Assembly: GCA_947174565.1 (NCBI GenBank)
Contig: CAMWJL010000003.1
Coordinates: forward strand, 1-61,695
Length of the DNA stretch: 61,695 nucleotides
From: an uncultured Prevotellaceae bacterium
GTDB lineage: Bacteria > Bacteroidota > Bacteroidia > Bacteroidales > Bacteroidaceae
Direction of reading: 5' to 3'
Positions 27,054 through 36,481 of the stretch are shown here, piece by piece. The first letter of the stretch is position 1. Every line of letters starts with the position of its first letter. Both the position numbers and the translations under genes were made by a program. The notes beneath the pieces were generated by a model, which was not told the origin of the DNA, did no database searches, and was given only the letters and a program-made list of their open reading frames with translations.

Positions 27054-28406
27054 ATGAGAAAGAGGGTCGTTGGAACGTCGATGCTTGTGGTGGTTGGGGC
27101 ACTGGTTGTTTGGTGTGCTAACCGCTGGAAGGCATGGTTTCACAACCCTGACGAAGCTCCCTATGAGGCGGCTGCAACGCCATCGAGAGTGTTGCTCACT
27201 TTTGGCGACGAGAACGGGCTGAACCGCAATGTGAGTTGGACTTGTGGCGACGAGGTGTGTGACGCTTTTGTAGAACTGCTGGACGAGACGGATAGCCTGT
27301 TCCGCAAGGTGAAAGCCGAAGGTGAAGTGTTTGTCTCTCGCGGGGGGAGTAGTTGTTATTATGTGGCTCGGCTGAGGGGATTGGATGCTGGTCATTCCTA
27401 TCGCTATCGGGTGTGGACGGGCAAGGAAAGCTCGCCATGGCATGCCTTTCGGTTGCCCGAGGCGGATGACCACGAGACTTCCTTCCTGTACATGGGGGAT
27501 GTCCAAGATTCCATAGGTGGCATTGCCAACCAGCTGTTGAAGAGAGCCTTTGGGCAGCATCCCGATGCAGAGTTTTTGGTGTGTGGTGGCGACTTGACCG
27601 AACGCCCTACCGATGCTTTTTGGAATGAGGTCTTTGAGGGTCTTGACTCTGTGGGGCAAGCGGTGCCTGTCCTGACGGTGACGGGCAATCACGACTATCT
27701 GAAAGCACCTATCTGCGTGCTCGAACGTCGATTCTCCCTCATCCATTCCTACTTCTTGGATTCGATGGTGGGTGAGAATCAGGTGTTTACGGTTCGCTAC
27801 AAGGATGTGCAGCTCTTCTGTCTCGACAGCAACCGAGAGTTCTTTTACCTTTGGACACAGCGTCAGTGGCTGAGCGAGCAGTTGGCGGCTTCGACGGCTA
27901 AGTGGAAGGTGGTGGTACTGCATCATCCGCTCTATTCCACCCACGGGAGTGCGAACAACCTCATTCAGCGGTGGATGTTCGATGACCTTATCCAAGCGCA
28001 TGGTGTGGATTTGGTGCTGCAAGGGCATGAGCATGCCTATGCTCGCATGACCCAGCACGATGAGGAGGGGAATGCCACGACACCCATCTACACGGTGAGC
28101 CACTGCTCGCCCAAGAACTATCGCATCCATTTCGATGAGCGTTTCGACAAGTTCGGCTCGGGCAGCCGCTATTATCAGCGCATCTACACACATGCCGACA
28201 CGCTCTTCATGGTGGCTTACGATGCAGTGGAAGGTACACGCTACGACTCCCTCTATGTGGTGAAGACCGCTGCTGGCACCACACTGACGGATGCTGGACA
28301 GGAAATACAGGAGCGCATCACGTTCATGCCTGCGTCAGGCAGCGTGAAGGATGCTGCCTTTGCCGAACGCATCAACAACTATAAGAAGAGAAAGAATCTA
28401 CGATAA
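27054..28406 (+). CDS. Membrane-anchored purple-acid-phosphatase-like metallophosphoesterase
   Basis: 450 residues from ATG 27054; a TTG at 27042 is possible. An N-terminal membrane anchor or uncleaved signal (VVGTSMLVVVGALVVWCANR) precedes a fibronectin-like domain (residues ~40-140). The calcineurin-like metal site follows: YMGDVQD, VCGGDLTE, VTGNHDY, VLHHPLYSTHGS and LQGHEHAYAR. These supply the Asp/His/Asn ligands of a dinuclear centre. It probably removes phosphate outside the cytoplasmic membrane. It leads a run of envelope-modification genes. Confidence 0.87.
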   Translation: MRKRVVGTSMLVVVGALVVWCANRWKAWFHNPDEAPYEAAATPSRVLLTFGDENGLNRNVSWTCGDEVCDAFVELLDETDSLFRKVKAEGEVFVSRGGSSCYYVARLRGLDAGHSYRYRVWTGKESSPWHAFRLPEADDHETSFLYMGDVQDSIGGIANQLLKRAFGQHPDAEFLVCGGDLTERPTDAFWNEVFEGLDSVGQAVPVLTVTGNHDYLKAPICVLERRFSLIHSYFLDSMVGENQVFTVRYKDVQLFCLDSNREFFYLWTQRQWLSEQLAASTAKWKVVVLHHPLYSTHGSANNLIQRWMFDDLIQAHGVDLVLQGHEHAYARMTQHDEEGNATTPIYTVSHCSPKNYRIHFDERFDKFGSGSRYYQRIYTHADTLFMVAYDAVEGTRYDSLYVVKTAAGTTLTDAGQEIQERITFMPASGSVKDAAFAERINNYKKRKNLR

Positions 28407-28444
28407 CTCACACTCATTCATTTGTTTATAACTCTCATTGCATC

Positions 28445-30448
28445 ATGAAACAAACTCAGTTACGGAAGTCTGTCATATCAAGCCCACTTGCGTTCATCTG
28501 CAATTTGGCACTTGTCTATGTGGTGTATGGCTTATGCCGTCTTGCCTATCTGTTGGAAAACTGGGCAGTTCTCTCGGAGGGCTTCGATACCCTTTCCTTC
28601 ACGGAGGCGTTGAAGGGCTGCTGGATGTTCGACACATCGGCGATTCTCTACACCAATGCACTTTATGCCATCTTGATGCTTTTGCCGTTGCATTGGAAGG
28701 AATATGACGGATGGCAGACGCTGGCGAAGTGGGTGTATGTGGTGGTGAATGCCATCTGTGTAGTGGCTAATTTGGTAGATGCTGTTTATTTCCAATATAC
28801 GGGTCGTCGCACTACGTCGTCGGTCTTTCAGGAGTTCAGCAACGAGAGCAACATCGGTGATGTGATGGGTGTGGAGGTGTTGCGTCACTGGTATTTGGGG
28901 TTGGTGGGTATCGTGTTGATTGTAGGACTGATACTCTTTTATGTGAAGCCTACGGGTACATATAAGGTGCGGATGCTGAAAGACAAACTCATCTATTATG
29001 TTGTTCACTTGGTGTGTTTTGGGCTGTACATCCCCTTTGCCATTGCTGGTATGCGTGGCGGTGCTACCACGGCGGTGCGTCCTATCACCATCAGCAACGC
29101 TAATCAGTATGTGAACCGTCCTTCGGAGGCTGCATTGATTCTGAATACGCCATTCTCGATGATTCGTACCATCAACAAGAGCGTCTTTGTTGACCCTAAG
29201 TTTTTCTCTCGCAAAGAGTTGGATGCCATCTACAGCCCTGTCTATACGCCTGCTGACACGGTGGTGATGAAGAAGAAAAACGTGGTGGTGCTCATTTTGG
29301 AGAGCTATGGCAGGGAGTATATTGGTGGGCTGAACCCTCCTGTCAACGCTCAGCCGTCAACAGATGGTACATCATACAAGGGTTATACGCCTTTCACTGA
29401 TTCGCTCATTCGGCAGTCGCTGACGTTCGATTATTCGTTTGCCAATGGACGTAAGAGCATTGATGGCATGCCGTCCATCTTGTCAAGCATCCCACGCTTT
29501 ATAGAGCCTTTCTTCCTGACACCTGCTTCGATGAACAAGGTGAGTAGTTTAGCTGGGGAGTTGGGCAAGGTGGGCTATTCTTCGGCTTTCTTCCATGGCG
29601 CAGAGAATGGGTCGATGGGCTTTGAGGCTTTTGCCAAATCAACGGGCTACCAGCAGTATGTGGGCAGAACGGAATACAACCAGGATAAACGCTTCCATGG
29701 TGACAAGGACTTTGACGGTATGTGGGCTATTTGGGACGAGGAATTCCTGCAGTTTTATGCCTTGAAGATGAGCGAGATGAAAGAGCCGTTCATCACTTCT
29801 GTCTTTACGGCAAGCTCGCACCATCCTTACAAAGTGCCAGAGCGATACAAGGACATCTATAAGGATGAGCCAGGCGACGATAACATCATGCACAAGTGTA
29901 TTCGCTATGTGGATAATGCCTTGCGCCTTTTCTTCGAGACCGCCAAGCAGCAGCCATGGTATAAGAACACTATCTTTGTGCTCACTGCCGACCACACCAA
30001 CCTCACTTCCGAGCCGTATTATCAGACCGATTTGGGTGCGTTCAGCGTGCCTATCATCATCTTCGACCCTTCGGGTGAGATTGCCCCTCAGCGCAGACAC
30101 GGGATTGCCCAGCAGGTAGATATCATGCCTACTGTACTGAATTATTTGGGGTATCCCAAGCCTTATGTGGCTTTTGGCGCAGACCTCCTGAACACGCCAG
30201 ACAGCTTGACTTGGGCCGTGAACAACACGAACGGCATCTATCAGTATGTGAAGGGTGATTACGTCTTGCAGTTCACGGATGGCGGACAGGCGAAGGCACT
30301 CTACAACTACAAAAAAGACTGGTATAACAAGAAGAACCTTTTGGGCACTACGGGCAAGGTGGAGCAACAGCTGGAGCGAGAACTCAAAGCCATCATTCAA
30401 TCCTACATGGAGCGCATGGTGGACGACCAGTTGACAATTCGTCATTAG
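28445..30448 (+). CDS. LtaS-type membrane phosphoglycerol/phosphoethanolamine transferase (sulfatase fold)
   Basis: 667 residues. About five N-terminal membrane helices (residues ~10-200) are followed by a periplasmic alkaline-phosphatase/sulfatase domain. NVVVLILESYG has the metal/nucleophile region, DYSFANGRKSIDGMPSIL the catalytic Ser/Thr segment, and FVLTADHTN plus the later HG motif the metal ligands. Family enzymes transfer phosphoglycerol or phosphoethanolamine from phospholipids to glycans. Bacteroidales make no lipoteichoic acid, so a surface glycan or lipid A is the more likely acceptor. It stands 38 nt after the phosphoesterase gene. Confidence 0.85.
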   Translation: MKQTQLRKSVISSPLAFICNLALVYVVYGLCRLAYLLENWAVLSEGFDTLSFTEALKGCWMFDTSAILYTNALYAILMLLPLHWKEYDGWQTLAKWVYVVVNAICVVANLVDAVYFQYTGRRTTSSVFQEFSNESNIGDVMGVEVLRHWYLGLVGIVLIVGLILFYVKPTGTYKVRMLKDKLIYYVVHLVCFGLYIPFAIAGMRGGATTAVRPITISNANQYVNRPSEAALILNTPFSMIRTINKSVFVDPKFFSRKELDAIYSPVYTPADTVVMKKKNVVVLILESYGREYIGGLNPPVNAQPSTDGTSYKGYTPFTDSLIRQSLTFDYSFANGRKSIDGMPSILSSIPRFIEPFFLTPASMNKVSSLAGELGKVGYSSAFFHGAENGSMGFEAFAKSTGYQQYVGRTEYNQDKRFHGDKDFDGMWAIWDEEFLQFYALKMSEMKEPFITSVFTASSHHPYKVPERYKDIYKDEPGDDNIMHKCIRYVDNALRLFFETAKQQPWYKNTIFVLTADHTNLTSEPYYQTDLGAFSVPIIIFDPSGEIAPQRRHGIAQQVDIMPTVLNYLGYPKPYVAFGADLLNTPDSLTWAVNNTNGIYQYVKGDYVLQFTDGGQAKALYNYKKDWYNKKNLLGTTGKVEQQLERELKAIIQSYMERMVDDQLTIRH

Positions 30449-30507
30449 CGATTAAGACTGCCATTCGGCTTAGAGACAGCGTGTTAGCCCAATTAGAAAT
30501 TGGCGTT

Positions 30508-31569
30508 ATGAATAGTGTATTAAAGAAACGTAACCATGCTTTCGACTTTCTGTGCGGCATCTGCATTATCCGCATGATTACTCTGCACACCATCACGTTC
30601 TGTGGACACGGAATGGATGGATGGTGGAGCGATGTGATGGCTTGGTCTTTCTTCTTCATGTGCTTTTTCTTTTTCAAGGCAGGTTACTTTAACAAGACCG
30701 TGTCGGGCAACACGAAGGCATACGTGGCGGACAAGTCTAAGCGTTTGTTGGTTCCCTATGTGGTGTGGGGCACGATAGGATTCTTGGTCTATGCACTTTA
30801 CTTGCCGTTTGAGATTCAGCGTTATCATCATCCCATTGAGCCGATGGAATGGAGCCATCTGTGGAAGACGAGTTCTTTTTGGGGCAATGAACCCGTGTGG
30901 TTTCTCTTCTCCTTTTGGACGGCCTATGTGTTGGTACACTTCATTAAGAAGATTCATGTAGTCAAGCCTATCTCGGTATTGCAGACGGTGGTGATTCTGG
31001 CTTGTCCGTTGCTCAGCTATTGGATGTGGACACTAAAGAATCCGCTGCCGATGAGTCTGAGCAATGTCTTCATGGGCGTGTTCTTCTTCAACTTGGGACG
31101 CACTTGGCATTGGGCTATTGACCGCATGGGTAGAGGCACAACATTGGTGCTCTCCGCTGTGTTGATTGTCGCTTTTGCCGTACTGAATGTGCTATGGCAT
31201 GGCGAGTATGTGATGAGTACGAACCTGTTCCGTGGAGACCCTTTGGCGGCATTCTTCAACACCGTGATTATCTTGGTCGGCTTGTCTGGTTTCCTGCTCA
31301 AGCTGCCTTTGCCGCATGTGCCAGTGGTGAACTACATCGGTCAGCACTCCATGGTCTATTTCGTGGCTCATTATCCCTTGCTGCAATTCTATCGTTTCAC
31401 TCATATCTCCTTTGGGCATAGCATCTATGGTCATTGGGACGACTTCATCATCTTGCTCGTCTTTGTCTTTGGTTTCTGTACTTGGCTTGTGCCGTATGTG
31501 GAGAAAGTGCCGTGGTTAAGCGGACGCTGGAAGAAACCTGTCAACCCTCAACTCTCAACCGTCTCATGA
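30508..31569 (+). CDS. Acyltransferase 3 family membrane protein (paralogue 1)
   Basis: 353 residues from ATG 30508; a GTG at 30481 would add nine residues. About ten membrane helices. NHAFDFLCGICIIRMITLHT carries the R/H active-site region of the acyltransferase-3 family, and FFFFKAGYFNKTVSGNTKAY the second motif. These enzymes O-acetylate or acylate glycans at the inner membrane. It is closely similar along its length to the protein encoded at 33552-34640, including VPWLSGRWKKPV at the C-terminus. The stop overlaps the next start as ATGA. Confidence 0.86.
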   Translation: MNSVLKKRNHAFDFLCGICIIRMITLHTITFCGHGMDGWWSDVMAWSFFFMCFFFFKAGYFNKTVSGNTKAYVADKSKRLLVPYVVWGTIGFLVYALYLPFEIQRYHHPIEPMEWSHLWKTSSFWGNEPVWFLFSFWTAYVLVHFIKKIHVVKPISVLQTVVILACPLLSYWMWTLKNPLPMSLSNVFMGVFFFNLGRTWHWAIDRMGRGTTLVLSAVLIVAFAVLNVLWHGEYVMSTNLFRGDPLAAFFNTVIILVGLSGFLLKLPLPHVPVVNYIGQHSMVYFVAHYPLLQFYRFTHISFGHSIYGHWDDFIILLVFVFGFCTWLVPYVEKVPWLSGRWKKPVNPQLSTVS

Positions 31570-32474
31570 ATATAGCCTATCTTATTTCAGCCCATACAGA
31601 TGCCCCCCAGCTGAAGAGGCTTGTGGAGGCTCTGCACCCCGATGCCCACTTCTTCATCCATATTGACAAGAAGTCTGACATCACTCCCTTTCAGACGGAA
31701 CTTCAAGGGGATAACGTGCATTTCCTCGCCCAACGGATAGACGTTCGTTGGGGAACGATTCTCGAAGTGGATTATCAGATGGCACTCATCAAGGCTGCCA
31801 TTGACTATCCCGTTGCTTTCGACCGCATCTTTTTCCTTTCGGGCATGGATTACCCCTTGTGGAGCAACGAGCGCATCACGGCATGGTTGGAGCAACAAGG
31901 AGACCGCGAGCTGTTGAGCGGCATCTGTATGGACACGCCTTACATCTGCAGCCAGCAGCATGATGCCTATGCTTTGTCACGTCCCTTCTTCCATATAGGG
32001 CTGTTGGGCAACAAGGGCAACCAGCGGTTGAGCATCCTCTGCCGCAAGCTGAAAGGAGCTTTAGGGCTGCGCAAACCTCTTTCGTTCATGGTGGGAGGAA
32101 CTCGTTGGAAGCTCTACAAAGGCTCGGCATGGTGGTGCATCAGTGAGCAGTTGGCTACCTATATATATAATATGTATGTGATGGAACCCGCCATCCGCCG
32201 TTACTTCGTTGATTCCTTCGGACAGGCAGAGACGCTTATCCAAACCATCGCTTTCAATTCGCCCCAATGGGCATCCCGATGCCTCTTGCACCAAGGCGAA
32301 TATCCAGGCTTGGTGGCACTGACGCCTCTGCATTATATTGTCTATGAACCCGTTATCAAAGTGATGGACGAAACTGATTACGACACGCTGATGGACAGTG
32401 GAAAAATGTTCACTCGCAAGTTGTTGAGTGGCAAGAGTGACCAATTAGTAAAACGATTGTATGGAAGGAAATGA
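31566..32474 (+). CDS. GT14-type (core-2/I-branching) N-acetylglucosaminyltransferase-like protein
   Basis: 302 residues from ATG 31566, overlapping the previous stop (ATGA); the longer open frame is a shadow of the acyltransferase gene. MNIAYLISAHTDAPQLKRLV, HFFIHIDKKSDITPF, DRIFFLSGMDYPLW and AWWCISEQLATYI are the four motif blocks of the bacterial core-2/I-branching (GT14) family. It probably adds a branching beta-linked GlcNAc or similar residue. Its 3' end overlaps the next gene by 14 bp. Confidence 0.83.
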   Translation: MNIAYLISAHTDAPQLKRLVEALHPDAHFFIHIDKKSDITPFQTELQGDNVHFLAQRIDVRWGTILEVDYQMALIKAAIDYPVAFDRIFFLSGMDYPLWSNERITAWLEQQGDRELLSGICMDTPYICSQQHDAYALSRPFFHIGLLGNKGNQRLSILCRKLKGALGLRKPLSFMVGGTRWKLYKGSAWWCISEQLATYIYNMYVMEPAIRRYFVDSFGQAETLIQTIAFNSPQWASRCLLHQGEYPGLVALTPLHYIVYEPVIKVMDETDYDTLMDSGKMFTRKLLSGKSDQLVKRLYGRK

Positions 32475-33555
32475 ATCCCTGCAGTTGATGCCCCCCGTTC
32501 CTCGGCAGCGGATGGAGTGGCTCGATGCCATGCGTGGTTTCACCATGCTTTTGGTGGTGGCGTATCATGTGGCGCAGAACGGCTTTGGTGAGTCCGAGAA
32601 GATTTCTCTGTCGCTGTCTTTGCAAGTGCTGTTCCGTATGCCTTTGTTCTTCTTTGTCAGTGGTTTCTTGGCTTACAAGCCCACATGGCGTTGGACTCCT
32701 CAAAGTTTTGCTTCCCTCACATGGAAGAAGGTGAAAGTGCAGGTGTTGCCCGCTTTGGTCTTCTTGTGCGTGTTTCTCGTCGTGAGAGGAAAACTCCCCT
32801 TTGCAGAAGGCTTCATGAAGTGCATGCACAGCCCCACCAAGGGAGGCTATTGGTTCACTTGGGCACTTCTGCAGATGTTCCTCGTCTATTACCTCGCAGC
32901 CGCCCTCTCACAACCTTTTGGCAAGAAGGTGGAGCATGGCGCAGTAGCATTATTGTGGGTGGTGAGTCTGCTCGCCTCTCTCTCGCTCTTCCTGCCTCAG
33001 ACGCTTGGCTATTGGTATAAGACGGACTTCATGATGTACAGTTCTGTGTTTCAGACATTCAGGTTCATGCACTTCTTCCTGATGGGGAATCTGGTGCATC
33101 GCTTTTGGCCTCAGGTGCAGCAGCTCTTCCGTTCTTCGTGGTTCTTCCCCCTACTGGCAATAGTCGCCTTTGTGTGCTGTGCCGACTACTTCAAGTGGCA
33201 TACGTTCCGTTTGGAGTGGGCCAACATTCCCCATAAGTTAGCCATGTATTCGCTCCTCTTTGTGGTGGTGATGTTCTTCTATCACTATCAGGCTCACTTC
33301 ACTCGGCAGACACGCTTAGGGCGTGGTTTGCAATACATTGGCACTCGCACGCTTGACATCTATCTGCTTCATTTCATCTTCTTGCCTCGATGGCGAGAAG
33401 TGGGGCAGTGGCTCGATGCCCACCAGCCTAATTTTGTGCTTGACGCAGCAGTTTCCACGATTGTAGCCCTGTTGGTCGTCGCCTTCTGCCTGTTGGTCAG
33501 TCATGCCTTGCGCATCAGCCCGTTATTGAAAGAATATTTGTTCGGTAGAAAATGA
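32461..33555 (+). CDS. Acyltransferase 3 family membrane protein
   Basis: 364 residues. MEWLDAMRGFTMLLVVAYHV holds the family His/Arg region (R..xxxYHV), and FRMPLFFFVSGFLAYKPTW the second motif; about ten membrane segments follow, with a basic C-terminus. It is of a different subtype from the two flanking paralogues, closer to OafA/WecH-type. It probably acetylates a surface sugar using a cytoplasmic acyl donor. It overlaps both neighbours (14 bp and ATGA), so it is tightly coupled in the operon. Confidence 0.87.
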   Translation: MEGNESLQLMPPVPRQRMEWLDAMRGFTMLLVVAYHVAQNGFGESEKISLSLSLQVLFRMPLFFFVSGFLAYKPTWRWTPQSFASLTWKKVKVQVLPALVFLCVFLVVRGKLPFAEGFMKCMHSPTKGGYWFTWALLQMFLVYYLAAALSQPFGKKVEHGAVALLWVVSLLASLSLFLPQTLGYWYKTDFMMYSSVFQTFRFMHFFLMGNLVHRFWPQVQQLFRSSWFFPLLAIVAFVCCADYFKWHTFRLEWANIPHKLAMYSLLFVVVMFFYHYQAHFTRQTRLGRGLQYIGTRTLDIYLLHFIFLPRWREVGQWLDAHQPNFVLDAAVSTIVALLVVAFCLLVSHALRISPLLKEYLFGRK

Positions 33556-34640
33556 AACAGCGAAATCACGCTTTCGACCTCCTATGCGGCATCTGCATCA
33601 TCCGCATGATAACGCTCCATGTCACCAATGCCTGCGGCTTTGGCAAAGAGGACTGGTGGACTCCCGTCATGCAGTGGAGTTACTTCTTCATGTCTTTCTT
33701 CTTCTTCAAGGCAGGTTACTTCAACAAGACTGTATCGGGCGATACACGGGCGTATTTGAAAGATAAGTTCAAGCGTCTGCTCGTACCCTACCTTGTTTGG
33801 GGCATGATAGGCAACATCATCTATTTCTTCTTCACCATCTTCATTCTCGACCCACGCAATTCACTGGTGCGTCAGGTGGAGTTGAAGCACTTGTGGACGA
33901 CCAGCCAATTCTATGGCAACATCCCCTGCTGGTTTCTGCTCTCCTTCTTCATGGCCTATGTGGTGGCACACCTCATTTCCAAAGTGCCCCCACTCTTTAG
34001 TGTGACGCTCTTCGGTCGTAAGCGCAACTTCAAAGTGCATTGGTTCATTTTCCTGCTGCCGTTTCTCAGCCATTGGCTCTACACGAAGGGCAATCCGTTG
34101 TGGTTGAGCTTTGACAATGTGTTCATTGGCATTTACCTGTTCTATTTGGGTCGTGTGTGGCACTTTGCCATCGAGAAAATGGGCGAGAACATTACGCTTG
34201 GCGTGTCGGGTGTCCTCTTTGCCCTGTTCATCTGCCTGAATGGGCTGTTTGGTGGCAAATACACCATGTCAGACAATATATGGGAAGGCAATCCCTACAT
34301 CGTTGTCGTCAACATCACCCTCGCCCTTTGTGGCATTTCGGGTCTCTTACTCTCCATCCGCATCCCACGCATTCCTGTCCTGAGCTATATAGGTGAGCAT
34401 TCGATGGTGTTCTTCGTGGCACACTATCCCATCATGATGTTTTACAAGATTGTACGTTCCGCCAATGTCCACACGCTCCGTGGGCATTGGGACGACTATA
34501 TCATCCTCCTCTTCACCCTCTTTGGGGTGTGCTTCCTGTTGGTTCCGCATGTGGAGAAAGTGCCTTGGTTGTCGGGACGCTGGAAGAAACCTGTTCATGC
34601 ACAGGGAGATACGACCAGCAACTTGAAGAAAGAAGCGTAA
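33552..34640 (+). CDS. Acyltransferase 3 family membrane protein (paralogue 2)
   Basis: 362 residues. It is nearly parallel to the protein encoded at 30508-31569: NHAFDLLCGICIIRMITLH, SFFFFKAGYFNKTVSGDTRA, RLLVPYLVWGMIG and VEKVPWLSGRWKKPVH recur in order. The pair arose by duplication and is now separated by a GT14-like gene and another acyltransferase gene. It starts within the previous stop (ATGA 33552-33555). Likely O-acyl transfer to different positions of one glycan (inference). Confidence 0.87.
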   Translation: MKQRNHAFDLLCGICIIRMITLHVTNACGFGKEDWWTPVMQWSYFFMSFFFFKAGYFNKTVSGDTRAYLKDKFKRLLVPYLVWGMIGNIIYFFFTIFILDPRNSLVRQVELKHLWTTSQFYGNIPCWFLLSFFMAYVVAHLISKVPPLFSVTLFGRKRNFKVHWFIFLLPFLSHWLYTKGNPLWLSFDNVFIGIYLFYLGRVWHFAIEKMGENITLGVSGVLFALFICLNGLFGGKYTMSDNIWEGNPYIVVVNITLALCGISGLLLSIRIPRIPVLSYIGEHSMVFFVAHYPIMMFYKIVRSANVHTLRGHWDDYIILLFTLFGVCFLLVPHVEKVPWLSGRWKKPVHAQGDTTSNLKKEA

Positions 34641-34662
34641 AGCGTTTTACGGACTTGCGACT

Positions 34663-35463
34663 ATGGATATATTAAAGACTTACATGCAACGTCATCTGCG
34701 AGCCATACAGCTCAAGGAACTTGCCATATTGAAAGAGATACATGCCGTGTGTGTGGCTCACCACATCGAATACTGGCTCGACGGTGGCACCATTTTGGGT
34801 GCTGTTCGTCATGGGGGCTTTATTCCTTGGGACGATGACATCGACATCGCCATGCGCAAGGAAGACATTCCCCGTTTTGTCGCAGCTGCTACCGCTGACC
34901 TTCCGTCGTGGTTGCAGGTGCAGACCCCTGAAACCGACCCTTCGCGTCTGCCCATGATAAAGGTACGAGACCGCGACTCTTTCTTGGTGGAGGCAGACGA
35001 CGATTTCCACCAGCCCTATCCCAAAGGCGTGTTCGTGGACATCTTTCCGCTGGAACCTTATCCCAAGGTGTCTAAGGCGTTCTGCAAGCGTGTATTGCGA
35101 GGCTACAACAGGGCGAACGGCATTCTTTGTACGAAGCACTACTACTCGTGGCGTTCGGTGGCAGAACTCTTTTGGTTTGGGGCCAAGCGTGCATGGTATT
35201 GGACGGTGTGGCAGATGGCGTGTCTGCTGCTCTCCAAGAAAGAACATACGGGCAATGACATCAAGACGAATGGCTATGGGGTGATGCACCGCAATGCGGA
35301 TATATTCCCCGTCTCTACCATTCAGTTTGAGGGCGAAACCTTCATGGCACCCGCCCGTCCTCATGACTATGTGGGCAACATCTATGCCAACTACATGACC
35401 CTTCCGCCCGAAGACCAGCGCAAGGGACATGCGGTCTTCTATGCCGAGACGCTCAAAGAATGA
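34663..35463 (+). CDS. LicD-family phosphotransferase
   Basis: 266 residues. WLDGGTILGAVRHGGFIPWD followed by DDIDIAM is the LicD nucleotidyltransferase-fold signature with its metal-binding DDDID; KGVFVDIFPLEPYPK and the C-terminal YVGNIYANYMTLPPEDQRKG are also family features. LicD proteins attach phosphocholine, or other phospho-groups such as ribitol-phosphate, to surface glycans. No choline uptake or activation genes are in the window, so the transferred group is open. It stands 22 nt after acyltransferase paralogue 2. Confidence 0.9.
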   Translation: MDILKTYMQRHLRAIQLKELAILKEIHAVCVAHHIEYWLDGGTILGAVRHGGFIPWDDDIDIAMRKEDIPRFVAAATADLPSWLQVQTPETDPSRLPMIKVRDRDSFLVEADDDFHQPYPKGVFVDIFPLEPYPKVSKAFCKRVLRGYNRANGILCTKHYYSWRSVAELFWFGAKRAWYWTVWQMACLLLSKKEHTGNDIKTNGYGVMHRNADIFPVSTIQFEGETFMAPARPHDYVGNIYANYMTLPPEDQRKGHAVFYAETLKE

Positions 35464-35487
35464 TTTCCCTCTAACTTCCTCATCCTC

Positions 35488-36444
35488 ATGGCAGCTCCCG
35501 TCGCTCTCTTCGTCTATAACCGTGCCGACAACACACAGAAGACACTCCTTCATCTTCTTGCCAACACGCTGGCAAGGGACACCGACCTTTATGTCTTTTC
35601 CGATGGAGGAAAAGATGCGCAGTCGTGGCGGCAGGTGAATGAAGTGCGGACGATGCTCCACCAGTTCAAGGCGCAAGTGGAGCGAGAAGGCACGCTCAAA
35701 AGCATGACCCTCATAGAGCGTCCCGAGAACATTTACCTCGAACGCAACATTACTGAGGGCATTGCCCAAGTGTTCGAGACCCACGACCGCATCATCGTGC
35801 TCGAAGACGACATCTGCACTTCTCCCTACTATTTGCAGTACATGAACCAAGCCTTCGACCTCTATGCCGACATCCCCACGGTCATGCACATAGCAGGGTT
35901 CACCAACCTCTACCTCGCTGACTTTCAGCCGCCTTTCTACTTCACTCCTCACATGTCTGGCTGGGGGTGGGGCACTTGGCGCGACCGTTGGCAGCGGCAT
36001 TTCGTGCATTACACGACTCGTGAAGAGGCTCTGCAAGGCTTGACCCCTACCGACCTCGATGCCATCCAGTATGGCGGTGTGTTTCCGTGCTTGAAAAGCC
36101 TTGACAAGCAACCTATTCCGTGGGACATCTGCTGGGAGATAGCCATCTACAAAGCAGGTGGATTGTGTCTCACTCCAGCTCGCACCCTCGTGCGAAACAT
36201 CGGTTTGCAGCGTGGCACGCATTTTCGCCATTTCCCCCTGCTTCAATGCTACGAGTTCGACCGCGAGCCACTCCAGCAACCGCTACCGCTCACTCGGATA
36301 GAGCACCCCCACAAAGATGCCGCCATTGAAGCACTCTTTGCGGAAGCCATTCGCGATTGGGGCATTCGCTACACCCCCATCGGCAAAGTCGTTCGTTATT
36401 TCTACAAGAAGTTGAAGCCCCTTACGGCTTCTCCATCAGCGTGA
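35488..36444 (+). CDS. GT-A type glycosyltransferase (GNT-I-like sugar transferase)
   Basis: 318 residues. PVALFVYNRADNTQKTLLHL opens a GT-A domain of the kind annotated as glycosyl transferase family 2 or GNT-I-like. DRIIVLEDDICTSPYYLQY is the metal-binding EDD motif, and FTPHMSGWGWGTWRDRW the conserved acceptor loop. Such genes are common at the ends of O-antigen and capsule clusters. It closes the forward run that begins near metG and converges on the Fic gene with a 37-bp gap. Confidence 0.82.
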   Translation: MAAPVALFVYNRADNTQKTLLHLLANTLARDTDLYVFSDGGKDAQSWRQVNEVRTMLHQFKAQVEREGTLKSMTLIERPENIYLERNITEGIAQVFETHDRIIVLEDDICTSPYYLQYMNQAFDLYADIPTVMHIAGFTNLYLADFQPPFYFTPHMSGWGWGTWRDRWQRHFVHYTTREEALQGLTPTDLDAIQYGGVFPCLKSLDKQPIPWDICWEIAIYKAGGLCLTPARTLVRNIGLQRGTHFRHFPLLQCYEFDREPLQQPLPLTRIEHPHKDAAIEALFAEAIRDWGIRYTPIGKVVRYFYKKLKPLTASPSA

Positions 36445-36481
36445 ATCTGTCGGTGTGATTTACACGGATGGATTCGATGAG

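Noticed and set aside
34672..36279. 535-codon reverse frame opposite licD and the GT-A gene
   Set aside because: Same situation: antisense to two well-supported genes and no domain signal.
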